From: Mucilaginibacter kameinonensis
GTDB taxonomy: Bacteria > Bacteroidota > Bacteroidia > Sphingobacteriales > Sphingobacteriaceae
Reading direction: 5' to 3'
Assembly: GCF_003675385.1 (NCBI RefSeq)
Contig: NZ_RCWZ01000003.1
Coordinates: 558,001 to 622,000 of the forward strand
Length of the DNA stretch: 64,000 nt
Part shown: one piece after another, positions 26,003 through 35,751 of the stretch
How the letters are laid out: every line of letters starts with the position of its first letter
Numbering within the stretch: the stretch's first letter is position 1
Translations under genes and position numbers: made by a program
The notes under the pieces: model-generated
The model's database searches: none
The model's input: the letters and a program-made list of their open reading frames with translations, nothing else
Told to the model about the DNA's origin: nothing

Positions 26003-29000
26003 ATGATGTGTTGTTCTTCTCCCCTCTTTAATTTTAAACTTAAAAGATTAAACACTTTTACATTTTGCACTGTTGCCTTGCTTACCTTACAAAGCATGCA
26101 CGGCAATGCCCAGCAACCACTTTTTAAGCTGCTCTCCCCGGACGAAACCAATATAAAGTTTCGCAACGATCTGGTTGAGGACGAAAAACTTAACGTACTC
26201 TCCTACGAGTATCTGTACAACGGCGGCGGTGTTGCTGTTGGCGATATTAACAATGACGGCCTCGAAGACTTGTTTTTCACCAGTAACCTTGGCCAAAATA
26301 AACTCTACCTTAACTTAGGCAATCTAAAATTTAAAGACATTACACTGCAGGCGGGCGCAGGCCTTGCGGGCAGGCCAGGCGACTGGAAAACGGGCGTTAC
26401 CATGGCCGATGTTAACGGCGATGGTCTCCTGGATATTTATGTATGCTACTCCGGTCTTGGCGATAATGTCAAACGCCGCAACCAGCTCTTCATCAATAAG
26501 GGCAACAATAAGTTTGTTGAAATGGCCCAGCAATACGGGCTTGATGATCCGGGCTACAGTACCCAGGCTGTATTTTTTGATTATAATAACGATGGCAAGC
26601 TGGATATGTTCCTGCTTAATCACAACGTAAAAAAGATCAGCAATCTTGAATTTGCACAGGCTAAAGCCGAAACCGACGAGCTGGCCAGCAATAAACTATT
26701 TGAAAACCAGGGCGGCCATTTTGTTGATGTATCCAAAAAAGCGGGCATCATTCAAAATCCCCTCACTTTTGGCCTTGGCGTAGCCATTGCCGATATCAAT
26801 AAAGATGGGTTACAGGATATTTATGTAACCAACGATTACAACGAACCCGACTACCTATATATAAATAACGGAAACGGAACTTTTACTGAGGACAGCAAAA
26901 AGTGCTTCAAACACATGTCGCAGTTTTCGATGGGGGTTGATATTGCCGATATCAATAACGACGGCCTGCCGGATTTGATGACGCTTGATATGCTTCCGCC
27001 GGATAACCGTCGCCAAAAACTGTTACAACTACAGGAAAATTACGAATCATTTGAGCTGATGCTGAACCAAAACCTGTACAAGCAATACATGCGTAATATG
27101 TTGCAGGTTAATAACGGCGACGGCACATTCAGCGAAATTGGCCAGTTGGCGGGTATTTCCAATACCGACTGGAGCTGGTGCCCCCTCATTGCCGATTTTG
27201 ACAATGATGGCTACAAGGATATCTTTATATCCAACGGCTACTTCCGCGACTATACCAACAAAGATTTTTTACGCTACTGGGGCGATTACAAGCTTAAAAA
27301 AGCTATGGATCGCGAGCCATTCCTGCTCATGGACCTGGTTAAGGCCATGCCCTCTACTACCCTGTCAAATTATATTTTTCAAAACAATCATAACCTGACT
27401 TTCACCGATAAGAAGCAGGATTGGGGGATCAACAAAGGCGGTATTTCCAGCGGATCTGTTTATGCCGATCTTGATAATGATGGCGACCTTGACCTGGTTA
27501 CCAATAATATCAACAACGAGGCTTCCATATTGCAGAACATGACCACGGAAACCGGTAAAAAGAATTATCTCGCGGTAAATCTTAAACAACCGGAAGGCAA
27601 TACAAACGCCATTGGCTCAAAAGTATTTGTATATAACGGTAAACAGGTGCAATACCAGGAGGTTAACCCTAACAGGGGTTATCTATCGTGCGTGTCAACC
27701 GTTTTAAATTTTGGCTTGGGAGACCAGCAACAGGTAGATTCCGTGCGGATCATCTGGCCCGATCAAACATCGCAATTGCTTACCAGTGTCAAGGCTAACC
27801 AACGTTTAAATATAACTTACAAAACGGGTAGCCCTGTATTTAAAGCTGATAGCAAAGCAGTTGCAAAATCAATCTTCAGCTTGGCAAAACCGGCCATTGA
27901 TTATACTCATACAGAAAACACTATTAACGATTTTAAACGTCAGCCTTTGATGCTTTTCATGAGCTCAAAAACAGGACCTGTAATAGCTAAAGCTGATGTA
28001 AACAAAGATGGTCTTGAGGATCTTTTCATAGCAGGCGATCAAAATACAGCGAGTAAGTTATTCATTCAGAAAGCAGGCGGCACTTATACGGTTCAGGAAA
28101 TATCTGATCTTAATAAGGAGAATACTTCTGCTGCCGCCTTCTTTGACGCTAACGGCGATGGCTTTCCGGATCTGTATATAGCCAAAGGCGGATATTCATT
28201 GTTGGAACCCGGCGCTAACGAATTACAGGACAAGCTATACCTGAATGATGGCAAAGGCAATTTTAACTTTTCAAGTACCTCGCTTCCCGTATTAACAGGC
28301 AGTAGCAAATCATGTGTGCGCCCCTGCGATTACAATGGTGATGGCAAGATTGACCTTTTTGTAGGCTCAAACGTTATCCCCGGCTATTACCCATCGGCCC
28401 CAAAAAGTTATTTGCTCACTAACACAGGAGGCGGCCATTTTGAAATTACGGATGCTCCGTTTACGGGCATTGGCATGATTAAAGATGCCCAATGGGCTGA
28501 TTTAAATGGTGATGGTCGTAAAGACTTAATCATATGCGGCGAGTTTATGCCTGTGATGGTGTTTACCAACACAAAAACGGGGTTCGTTGATGAAACTGCC
28601 AAATACTTTGATCATCCGGTAAGCGGTTTTTGGAATACCCTCACAGTTACCGATGTTGATGGCGATGGCAAACCAGATATTATTGCAGGTAACCTTGGCG
28701 AAAACACACAGATCCACGCCAGTCAAACAGAACCTGCTGAAATGTATTTTGCCGATTTTGACGGCAATGGTTCGATTGATCCATTCTTTAATTTTTATAT
28801 ACAAGGTGTAAGCTACCCTTTTGTAAGCCGCGATGAACTGAACGATCAGATTTATCCAATGCGTAAACGCTTCACTTCGTACAAAGCTTATTGCGATGCC
28901 ACGATGAAGGATATTTTTACGCCTGAAGAACTTGCCAAGGCAACTAAACTCACCGCTAACGAGGTGGAAACATGCCTTTTCCTGAACAGGGGTGGTAAGT

Positions 29001-29323
29001 TTATAAAATCGACTTTGCCTTTACAGGCCCAATATTCATCGGTATCGGACATCCTCACAGGCGATTTTAACCATGACGGCAAAACAGACCTGCTCCTGTT
29101 GGGTAATCATTCAGATAATCGCCTTAAACTGGGCAGTTTTGATGCAAACTATGGCTGCCTGCTTACCGGCGATGGTAAAGGTGGTTTCACTTATCAAAAT
29201 CAACCTATAGCGGGATTATCAGTAAATGGTGATGTTAAATCGGCAACTGAAATAAAAATTAATGGCGCAAACTACGTGCTGATTGGCGCATCGGGACAGG
29301 CGTTGCAGTTTTATAAGTATTAA
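26003..29323 (+). CDS. CRTAC1/ASPIC-UnbV FG-GAP repeat protein
   Basis: Start taken at the ATG at 26003; a TTG just before it is in frame. The signal region runs LNTFTFCTVALLTLQSMHGNAQ. The protein contains many FG-GAP/VCBS repeats of the form GDINNDGLEDLF, ADVNGDGLLDIYV, FDYNNDGKLDMF and so on, each with a Ca-binding DxNxDGxxD loop, and an ASPIC/UnbV domain (NAIGSKVFVYNGKQVQYQEV to VDSVRIIWPDQTSQ, about 530-610), then a second set of repeats. It is a large secreted or surface-attached beta-propeller protein. Genes of this type often sit beside SusC/D and haloperoxidase-like genes in Bacteroidota, as here; the molecular role is not known. Confidence 0.9.
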   Translation: MMCCSSPLFNFKLKRLNTFTFCTVALLTLQSMHGNAQQPLFKLLSPDETNIKFRNDLVEDEKLNVLSYEYLYNGGGVAVGDINNDGLEDLFFTSNLGQNKLYLNLGNLKFKDITLQAGAGLAGRPGDWKTGVTMADVNGDGLLDIYVCYSGLGDNVKRRNQLFINKGNNKFVEMAQQYGLDDPGYSTQAVFFDYNNDGKLDMFLLNHNVKKISNLEFAQAKAETDELASNKLFENQGGHFVDVSKKAGIIQNPLTFGLGVAIADINKDGLQDIYVTNDYNEPDYLYINNGNGTFTEDSKKCFKHMSQFSMGVDIADINNDGLPDLMTLDMLPPDNRRQKLLQLQENYESFELMLNQNLYKQYMRNMLQVNNGDGTFSEIGQLAGISNTDWSWCPLIADFDNDGYKDIFISNGYFRDYTNKDFLRYWGDYKLKKAMDREPFLLMDLVKAMPSTTLSNYIFQNNHNLTFTDKKQDWGINKGGISSGSVYADLDNDGDLDLVTNNINNEASILQNMTTETGKKNYLAVNLKQPEGNTNAIGSKVFVYNGKQVQYQEVNPNRGYLSCVSTVLNFGLGDQQQVDSVRIIWPDQTSQLLTSVKANQRLNITYKTGSPVFKADSKAVAKSIFSLAKPAIDYTHTENTINDFKRQPLMLFMSSKTGPVIAKADVNKDGLEDLFIAGDQNTASKLFIQKAGGTYTVQEISDLNKENTSAAAFFDANGDGFPDLYIAKGGYSLLEPGANELQDKLYLNDGKGNFNFSSTSLPVLTGSSKSCVRPCDYNGDGKIDLFVGSNVIPGYYPSAPKSYLLTNTGGGHFEITDAPFTGIGMIKDAQWADLNGDGRKDLIICGEFMPVMVFTNTKTGFVDETAKYFDHPVSGFWNTLTVTDVDGDGKPDIIAGNLGENTQIHASQTEPAEMYFADFDGNGSIDPFFNFYIQGVSYPFVSRDELNDQIYPMRKRFTSYKAYCDATMKDIFTPEELAKATKLTANEVETCLFLNRGGKFIKSTLPLQAQYSSVSDILTGDFNHDGKTDLLLLGNHSDNRLKLGSFDANYGCLLTGDGKGGFTYQNQPIAGLSVNGDVKSATEIKINGANYVLIGASGQALQFYKY

Positions 29324-29375
29324 GTCAGATGGCCTGAGCCTAAAAAGTGATTTAAAATGATTTCCAATATAAGAT

Positions 29376-29452
29376 CGTCATTGCGAGGAACGAAGCAATC
29401 CCAAACTATACAGAGCAGACCTTCTAATCGGGGGTTGCGTCGTTCCTCGCAC
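29376..29452. repeat. GTCATTGCGAGG-type dispersed repeat, copy 1 (subtype A)
   Basis: Begins CGTCATTGCGAGGAACGAAG and ends in the partial complement GTCGTTCCTCGCA, so the ends form a hairpin about 77 bases long. It lies just behind the CRTAC1 gene. The closest relative in the window is 62256-62339; both carry GAACTATACAGAG or AAACTATACAGAG in the loop. Confidence 0.75.
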
Positions 29453-29482
29453 TCAAACAATTTTTCAGAAAGAGACTAAAAA

Positions 29483-30820
29483 ATGATCAAACGAATATCC
29501 ATATTGTTTTTTGCGCTGATAGGCACTACTGTTTACGCACAAAAGAATAAAAAGCCCATCCTTCCGTACCTGCATATCGATAAGGCAGTAAACGCGATTT
29601 CGGCGGTTATGATCCATGATGTGGTAAATCCTCCGGCAGCTTCGCGTTACTACGCTTATGTAACCCTGGGGGCCTATAATTTGGTTAGCCTTAACAATAA
29701 AGACGTTGTACCTGTTGGCAATTTTATTAAAAGCTATACACAAGATAACCAGGTCAGCATCTCGGCAGATAAATATGATTACCGTATAGCCGCAATGTAT
29801 TGCATCCTGGAAACAGGCAAACAAATGCTACCCTCAGGTTTCATGCTGCAAGATGATGAAGATAAGTACCTGACCTTATTGAAAGAGAATGGCATCAGCG
29901 AAGATGTGATCAAACAATCTATAGCCGCCGCCACGGAAATGGCTGCTAAAGTTATCAAATACTCCAAATCGGATAACTATAACAAATTGAGCGGCAGGCT
30001 CCGGTATTCGCCCATAAAAGGTGGCAAAAACTGGTTCCCTACCCCGCCAATGTACATGGAAGCTGTTGAACCAAACTGGAAAACCATACGCCCGATGTTT
30101 ATCGATTCGTCCGACCAATTTGTGCCCGTAAGGCCAGCAACTTTCAGCACTGATAGTACCAGCGAGTTTTATAAAGAAGCATATGCGGTATACAAAGTAT
30201 CCAAAAACATGTCAGCAGAGCAGATCATGATCGCCAACTTTTGGGATTGTAACCCTTTTGCGGTTACCACATCAGGCCACATGATGATCGGTTTTAAGAA
30301 GATTAGCCCGGGGGGGCACTGGATGAACGTTACCGGTATTGCCGTTAAAAAAGCAGGACTTAGTTTCGACAAATCGATACAGGTAACAGCCCTGGTGGCT
30401 ATGACCGAAATGGATGCCTTCATCAGTTGCTGGGACGAGAAATACCGCAGCAACGGCATCCGCCCTGAAACTTATATTAACAAATACATTGATATTAAAT
30501 GGGTGCCAATGCTGCAAACCCCTCCCTTTCCGGAATATCCAAGCGGCCATGCGGTACTTTCAAATTCGTCGGCAGGGGTGCTGAGTTATTTATTGGGCGA
30601 TAAGTTTAGCTATACCGATGATTCGGAAATCCCATACGGCGTTGGCCCACGTGATTTTAAATCATTCAAACAAGCTGCCGAAGAAGCATCATTATCTCGT
30701 TTTTACGGAGGAATCCATTTTATGGACGCTATTGTAAACGGCAACCAGCAAGGGCGGGATGTGGCATCAACTGTTATAAAAAAATTAAAAGCAGCGGGAG
30801 TAAACTATTTGGGCAATTAG
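29483..30820 (+). CDS. Vanadium-dependent haloperoxidase / PAP2-like protein
   Basis: The 445-residue protein has a signal peptide (to about residue 19, TTVYAQ), an N-terminal helical part and a C-terminal PAP2 core with the three phosphate/vanadate-binding motifs: KYRSNGIRPETY, YPSGHAV with H356, and SRFYGGIHFMDA with H412. It should act in the periplasm on phosphate esters or as a haloperoxidase. It lies between two FG-GAP proteins on the same strand, a frequent Bacteroidota arrangement. The PAP2/haloperoxidase-like lipoprotein at 10840-12396 is only distantly similar. Confidence 0.9.
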   Translation: MIKRISILFFALIGTTVYAQKNKKPILPYLHIDKAVNAISAVMIHDVVNPPAASRYYAYVTLGAYNLVSLNNKDVVPVGNFIKSYTQDNQVSISADKYDYRIAAMYCILETGKQMLPSGFMLQDDEDKYLTLLKENGISEDVIKQSIAAATEMAAKVIKYSKSDNYNKLSGRLRYSPIKGGKNWFPTPPMYMEAVEPNWKTIRPMFIDSSDQFVPVRPATFSTDSTSEFYKEAYAVYKVSKNMSAEQIMIANFWDCNPFAVTTSGHMMIGFKKISPGGHWMNVTGIAVKKAGLSFDKSIQVTALVAMTEMDAFISCWDEKYRSNGIRPETYINKYIDIKWVPMLQTPPFPEYPSGHAVLSNSSAGVLSYLLGDKFSYTDDSEIPYGVGPRDFKSFKQAAEEASLSRFYGGIHFMDAIVNGNQQGRDVASTVIKKLKAAGVNYLGN

Positions 30821-30849
30821 AACGTAGTTAAAAGCAAACAGCTTTTACT

Positions 30850-32409
30850 ATGCGGATCAGGGGGACGGTTTTACTATTATTTTTTATTATTACCGGGCTC
30901 CTGAGCCTTAATTCATTCACCGCGAAAAAGAGACCGACAACCACCGCGATTGATGAAGAAGGCCACATTTTGTTTTTGCGGCATTGTACAGTTTGTCATT
31001 TAGCTCCTGACCCGGCGGGGCTTACCAAAAGTATCTGGGCTACCCATGTACTGCCCGTAATGGCAGCCCGGATGGGGATTATTTATCCAAATTATGATCC
31101 GCTCAGGGGATTATCTGATGAAGAACGCACTATTGTAAAAAAACACAATATCATCCCTGAAGAGCCCGTTTGTACTGAAACCGATTGGGCTAAGATTAAG
31201 GATTACATCATCAGCAATGCTCCGGACAGCGTTAGCCTGGATGAAAAGCGCCTCAGTCGCAATAGCCCGCTTACCCAGTTTGTAAGGCAGGACGTACAAA
31301 TAGACAATAAAACCCCATCGCTTATTACCGGGCTCAAATACGATAACACAACAAAAACACTTTGGATAGGCAATTACTATAACCAGGTGTTAAACTGGCA
31401 ATATGGCAAAGGAGTTATCAAAACCGCAAACACGGTCAGCCCGGTTGTTGATTTTAATTTTTATCAAAACAACACTTATCTCACCGAGATAGGTAAATTA
31501 TACCCTACCGAGCTAAGTACTGGAATATATGCGCAGCTTAATGATACCACCAGTACACCAATCATCACATCCTTACACAGGCCGGTAAATACCCGAATAA
31601 CTGATTTGAATAACGACGGCATTCCGGAAATTATAGTATGCAACTTTGGCAATAAAACCGGTGGCTTGTCATTATTTAAAAAAAACAAGGCAGGCAAATA
31701 CATTGAAGATGTGCTACTGCCGCTTCCCGGTGCTATCAAGTGTTATATCAAAGACATGGATGGTGACGGCAAAAAAGATATTGTGGCTATGTTTTCGCAA
31801 GGCGATGAAAGCGTTTACATCTTTTACCAAAAGGATAACCTTAAATTTAAAGCTAAACGTGTACTACGGTTCCCGCCGGACTATGGCACAACAGACTTGC
31901 TTTTAGTTGATTATAATAACGATGGGCTTACCGATATTGTAACCGTACATGGTGACAATGCCGATTACTCCAACATCCTGAAGGCGTATCACGGTATCAG
32001 GCTCCATATGAACCAGGGGGCCGATTTATTTAAAGAGAAGTTCTTTTACCCGATATATGGTGTGACCAGGGTTTTAGCAGAGGATTTTGACAAAGATGGC
32101 GATATTGATTTTGTAGCGACTTCCTTTTTCCCCGAGACCGGCAAATTGGTTGATGAGTCGTTCATTTACCTTGAAAACGTGAATAAAGATCAGTTTACTT
32201 TTAAACCGTACATTCAGAAAAGCGATGTTCCCATCAAAACCCTCACCCTTGAAAAAGCTGATATTGACGGTGATGGCGATATGGATATCATCACAGGCAA
32301 TTTTGCCCAAAGCCCCGGCCCTGCCCCCGCAGCACTTGACGAAAAATGGAAATCGGCAAAGTATGGTTTGAGTATATTTTATAACCAATTATACCAGCCA
32401 AAGAAATGA
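30850..32409 (+). CDS. FG-GAP repeat protein with an N-terminal c-type heme motif
   Basis: The 519-residue protein begins with a signal/anchor (residues 6-24), followed by FLRHCTVCHLAPDP, a CxxCH heme-attachment motif at C46/C49/H50, then about seven FG-GAP/VCBS repeats (DLNNDGIPEIIV, DMDGDGKKDIVA, DYNNDGLTDIVT, DFDKDGDIDFVA, DIDGDGDMDIIT). The combination suggests a secreted beta-propeller carrying covalently bound heme c. It starts 29 bases after the haloperoxidase-like gene and is probably cotranscribed with it. The fused redox motif next to a candidate haloperoxidase is suggestive, but function is unknown. Confidence 0.85.
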   Translation: MRIRGTVLLLFFIITGLLSLNSFTAKKRPTTTAIDEEGHILFLRHCTVCHLAPDPAGLTKSIWATHVLPVMAARMGIIYPNYDPLRGLSDEERTIVKKHNIIPEEPVCTETDWAKIKDYIISNAPDSVSLDEKRLSRNSPLTQFVRQDVQIDNKTPSLITGLKYDNTTKTLWIGNYYNQVLNWQYGKGVIKTANTVSPVVDFNFYQNNTYLTEIGKLYPTELSTGIYAQLNDTTSTPIITSLHRPVNTRITDLNNDGIPEIIVCNFGNKTGGLSLFKKNKAGKYIEDVLLPLPGAIKCYIKDMDGDGKKDIVAMFSQGDESVYIFYQKDNLKFKAKRVLRFPPDYGTTDLLLVDYNNDGLTDIVTVHGDNADYSNILKAYHGIRLHMNQGADLFKEKFFYPIYGVTRVLAEDFDKDGDIDFVATSFFPETGKLVDESFIYLENVNKDQFTFKPYIQKSDVPIKTLTLEKADIDGDGDMDIITGNFAQSPGPAPAALDEKWKSAKYGLSIFYNQLYQPKK

Positions 32410-32543
32410 TTCGGCGATAATCCAATCGCTTAAAATTATAGTAACACCCTTGTTACCAACACCAACTTTACCTTTTGCTGACTTTTCGTGGTTGACATTA
32501 GGTAATATCAGGACTAATTTCACATCACAAAATCCATCTACTT

Positions 32544-33563
32544 ATGAAATACAATTTTTTAGGAGGTACCGGCCTGCTGGTATCTGAAATTTGCTTTGGC
32601 ACCATGACCTTTGGTGGCGGACAAGGCATTTGGTCGGCTATTGGCCAGCTTAAACAAGACGGAGTTAATGAACTTATGAAAACCGTTATTGACTCGGGCA
32701 TTAATTTCATTGATACCGCCAACGTTTACTCTCAGGGCGAATCCGAAACTTTACTGGGCCAATCCATTATCGACCTTGGTTTTAACCGCGAGGAACTGGT
32801 TATTGCCACCAAAGTTCGCGGTAAAATGGGCGATGGCATAAACAGTATAGGTCTTTCACGTTTTCACATCTTTAACTCCGTTGATGCCAGTCTTAAACGT
32901 TTGCAGCTTGACCATATCGACGTGCTTTATGTACATGGTGTTGATAAACGCACACCTATTGAGGAAACCATGCGCGCGCTGAACGATATTGTACTAAGCG
33001 GAAAGGTACGTTATATAGCCTGCTGTAACTGGCCTGCCTGGATGGTGATGAAAGCTGCGGGCATAGCCGAAAAAAACGGCTGGAATAAGTTTGTGGGCCT
33101 ACAGTATTATTACTCGCTTGCGGGCCGTGATATTGAGCGTGAAGTATTACCGGTTGCCGAAGATCTTAACCTTGGTGTAATGCCATGGAGCCCCCTGGCC
33201 GGAGGTTTCCTGTCTGGCAAATATACCCGCGATACCGAAAAAGCAGGTGACTCTCGTCGTGATACGTTTGATTTTCCACCTGTAAATAAAGACAAGGCTT
33301 ATGACATTATTGATGTTATCAGCGACATTGGCAAACAACACAATGTATCTGCCGCGCAGGTGGCATTGGCCTGGGTTCGTTTACAGAAAGGTGTAACCAG
33401 CACCATCATCGGAGCAAAAAACATCAATCAATTAAACGACAACCTGAAATCAATCGAACTTAAGCTGTCAGCAGATGAACTTCAACGAATAGATGAAGTA
33501 AGTGCCCTTACAAGAGAATATCCGGGTTGGATGGTTGAAAGGCAAGCAGCGGACAGAGGGTAA
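32544..33563 (+). CDS. Aldo/keto reductase
   Basis: A 339-residue TIM-barrel NADPH-dependent oxidoreductase with the complete AKR catalytic tetrad: D57 and Y62 (NFIDTANVY), K90 (IATKVRG) and H131 (VLYVHGVD). The NADPH-binding C-terminal part has TSTIIGAKNINQLNDNL. Length and motifs fit the YajO/YhdN-type group acting on small aldehydes or sugars. It is alone in its orientation, in front of a dispersed repeat. Confidence 0.93.
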   Translation: MKYNFLGGTGLLVSEICFGTMTFGGGQGIWSAIGQLKQDGVNELMKTVIDSGINFIDTANVYSQGESETLLGQSIIDLGFNREELVIATKVRGKMGDGINSIGLSRFHIFNSVDASLKRLQLDHIDVLYVHGVDKRTPIEETMRALNDIVLSGKVRYIACCNWPAWMVMKAAGIAEKNGWNKFVGLQYYYSLAGRDIEREVLPVAEDLNLGVMPWSPLAGGFLSGKYTRDTEKAGDSRRDTFDFPPVNKDKAYDIIDVISDIGKQHNVSAAQVALAWVRLQKGVTSTIIGAKNINQLNDNLKSIELKLSADELQRIDEVSALTREYPGWMVERQAADRG

Positions 33564-33583
33564 ATATAAAGTCTCAATAAGTT

Positions 33584-33675
33584 ATGTCATTGCGAGCGAA
33601 GCGTGGCAACCGCATGCTATACAAAGCGGATTTGCTTCCGTGCGATTGCTTCGTCGTTCCTCCTCGCAATGACAT
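33584..33675. repeat. GTCATTGCGAGG-type dispersed repeat, copy 2 (subtype B)
   Basis: Begins ATGTCATTGCGAGCGAAGCG and ends TCGTTCCTCCTCGCAATGAC followed by AT. It lies between the converging aldo/keto reductase and threonine aldolase genes and could act as a transcription stop for both. Subtype B copies (also 42412 and 50632) share GAAGCGTGGCAA or a variant and GCGATTGCTTCGTCG. Confidence 0.75.
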
Positions 33676-33687
33676 GATTTTGGTGTT

Positions 33688-34701
33688 TTACAGCGATTTC
33701 AACGCATCTACAGTATATTCCACCTGCTCTGCATGCACGTCCAAATGCGTTACAAAACGGATGCGGTGTTTATCGGTTTCACTTGCCCTGATGCCTTTTT
33801 CAGCAAACTTCGCAAGTACGGCAGCAGCTGGTTCAACGGTATCAAACAAAACAATATTCGTTTCAACCGGGATCACATTGCTCACCCATGGCAGGCGGCT
33901 CAGTTCCTCACCTAAAATGCGGGCATGGGAGTGATCTATTTTCAGACGGTCTACATGATGGTCAAGCGCGTAGATACCTGCCGCTGCCAAAAAACCGGCC
34001 TGGCGCATGCCACCGCCTAATACTTTACGAATGCGACGGGCATATTTAATCGTTTCCTTATCAGCCAATAAAACCGAACCTACAGGAGCCCCTAACCCCT
34101 TCGACAGGCAAACCGAAATACCATCAAAGTATTTTCCATAATCAACCGCGGCATCTCCGGTATGGGTTAACGCGTTAAAGATCCTGGCGCCATCAAGGTG
34201 GAGCTTCAGGCCTTTCTCCTGGCATAACTCAGCAATAGGTTTAATCTGCTCAAGTGTGTAACAGCTACCTCCACCTTTGTTAACAGTATTTTCAAGCACA
34301 ACCAAACTGGTATGCGGGTAATGAATATTCTCCGCGTTGATCTCAGGTGCTATCATTTCGGGAGTAAGAATCCCTCTGTAACCGTTCAACAACCGGGTTG
34401 ATACCGCCGAATTAAAAGCGATGCCTCCGCCCTCATAACGGTAAACGTGTGCGGTTTGGTCGGCAATAAGCTCATCAAGCGGTTGGGTAAAACATTTAAT
34501 GGCTATCTGGTTGGTCATGGTACCCGACGGGCAAAATATGGCGGCATCCATGCCAAACATAGCGGCTGCTTTAGCCTCGAGAGTGTTTATAGTTTCGTCC
34601 TCGCCGAAAACATCATCGCCTACTTTGGCGCTCCACATGGCTTCGAGCATACCGGAAGTGGGTTTGGTTACCGTATCGCTTCGTAAATCAACAGTGATCA
34701 T
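33688..34701 (-). CDS. ltaE: Low-specificity L-threonine aldolase
   Basis: A 337-residue fold-type I PLP enzyme with the family marks TVDLRSDTVTKPT at the N-terminus, GDDVFGEDETIN, the aspartate in HLDGAR (near residue 170) and the PLP lysine K201 in CLSKGLGAPVGS, followed by RRIRKVLGGGMRQ. It splits L-threonine and L-allo-threonine to glycine and acetaldehyde in the cytoplasm. The start at 34701 is 50 bases from the divergent Gly-rich protein start at 34751. Confidence 0.93.
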   Translation of the reverse strand: MITVDLRSDTVTKPTSGMLEAMWSAKVGDDVFGEDETINTLEAKAAAMFGMDAAIFCPSGTMTNQIAIKCFTQPLDELIADQTAHVYRYEGGGIAFNSAVSTRLLNGYRGILTPEMIAPEINAENIHYPHTSLVVLENTVNKGGGSCYTLEQIKPIAELCQEKGLKLHLDGARIFNALTHTGDAAVDYGKYFDGISVCLSKGLGAPVGSVLLADKETIKYARRIRKVLGGGMRQAGFLAAAGIYALDHHVDRLKIDHSHARILGEELSRLPWVSNVIPVETNIVLFDTVEPAAAVLAKFAEKGIRASETDKHRIRFVTHLDVHAEQVEYTVDALKSL

Positions 34702-34750
34702 ATTAAATTTGTAAATTTTGCGTTCTTTGTATCAATACTCTGAACTTCTT

Positions 34751-35431
34751 ATGCGCTCAATTTTAATCATTTTATTTTTCATGCTGTGTTTTGTATCAGC
34801 AAAATCGCAAAAATGGCAGCCAGGTAGCTTTACCGATGTAAAAGGCAATCGCGAAACCGGGCTTATCCGCACTAATCCGCCGGGAAAAGGCCCTATCAAA
34901 GACGAAGGCTTTATTGAGTTTAGAGAAAACGAAAAAAACAATCCATATAAACTAAGCGCCAGCGATCTGAGGTCATTCGTTGTCGGCCAGGATAGCTTTG
35001 TTGTCGCCCACGCCCCAGCCAACGAATCATGGACTAAAGAAGAAACCGATTTTGTTAAAGTAGTGCTTGACGAGCCTGTTAAACTGTACATGGCTAAAGG
35101 AGGCAAAGGCGGCGGCGGCAGTGGATTTGGCATCTCACCGGGAGTATCAGCTGGATATGGTACAGGCGGCTATGGAGGCGGTGTTGGCGGTGGTATTGGT
35201 ATTAACCTTGGCGGTGGCGGTGGCCGTGGCAGTTCAAAAACCACTTACTATTACGGCGAATCTACAGCCGGGATGAAACGTCTTACCGACGAAAATTTTG
35301 AAGATATCATGAGCGACATTATGGGTGATGAACCGGACCTGGTTGACCAGATCCATGAGCATAAATTCAATATCAAGAGCATTGATAAACTCATTGCTAA
35401 GTTTAACGAGTTGCAAAAAGCAAGGCAATAA
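34751..35431 (+). CDS. Hypothetical exported protein with Gly-rich central segment
   Basis: Start taken at the ATG at 34751 (MRSILIILFF), giving a signal peptide ending near SAKSQ; a longer frame from 34718 adds 11 residues. The first 110 residues form a beta-rich domain (WQPGSFTDVKGNRETGLI). A stretch of about 55 residues from near 118 is mostly glycine (GGKGGGGSGFG, GGVGGGIGINLGGGGG), then a helical tail (DENFEDIMSDIMGDEPDLVDQIHEHK). No known domain is recognised. The Gly-rich part may be a flexible linker at the cell surface or within a periplasmic complex. Confidence 0.65.
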   Translation: MRSILIILFFMLCFVSAKSQKWQPGSFTDVKGNRETGLIRTNPPGKGPIKDEGFIEFRENEKNNPYKLSASDLRSFVVGQDSFVVAHAPANESWTKEETDFVKVVLDEPVKLYMAKGGKGGGGSGFGISPGVSAGYGTGGYGGGVGGGIGINLGGGGGRGSSKTTYYYGESTAGMKRLTDENFEDIMSDIMGDEPDLVDQIHEHKFNIKSIDKLIAKFNELQKARQ

Positions 35432-35454
35432 TTAATTATCGCTTTTAAAGTTAA

Positions 35455-35487
35455 AGACTTACGAAGTTTTGAAAACTTCGTAAGTCT
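35455..35487. terminator. Perfect 16-base palindrome behind the Gly-rich protein gene
   Basis: Arms AGACTTACGAAGTTTT (35455-35470) and AAAACTTCGTAAGTCT (35472-35487) are exact complements separated by one G, 24 bases after the stop. No T tract follows. The rest of the 320-base intergenic stretch to the fasciclin gene is AT-rich and would hold its promoter; no other gene is seen. Confidence 0.6.
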
Positions 35488-35751
35488 GGATTTCTAAATT
35501 TAGTATCGCTCGTTACTTCCCTTTTAACGTCGTAACTACCCGCCAAAACCCCTTTCGCGACATCCATTTTCTTCTTTTTTCTGGCTGAACATCATGTGTT
35601 TAACCACAAATGTTAATTAATTAAAAACCATTTAGCATAATTACAAGTTATTAAACTATAGTAATTAACCAAATAAATAACTTTTAATTAATATTATCGA
35701 CATAACGGCTACTCATTACATTTTAATTCACCAACAAAAACAGAAAAAAAG

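Noticed and set aside
29376..29452. Insertion sequence
   Set aside because: The element is under 100 bases with no transposase; it is a REP-like repeat.
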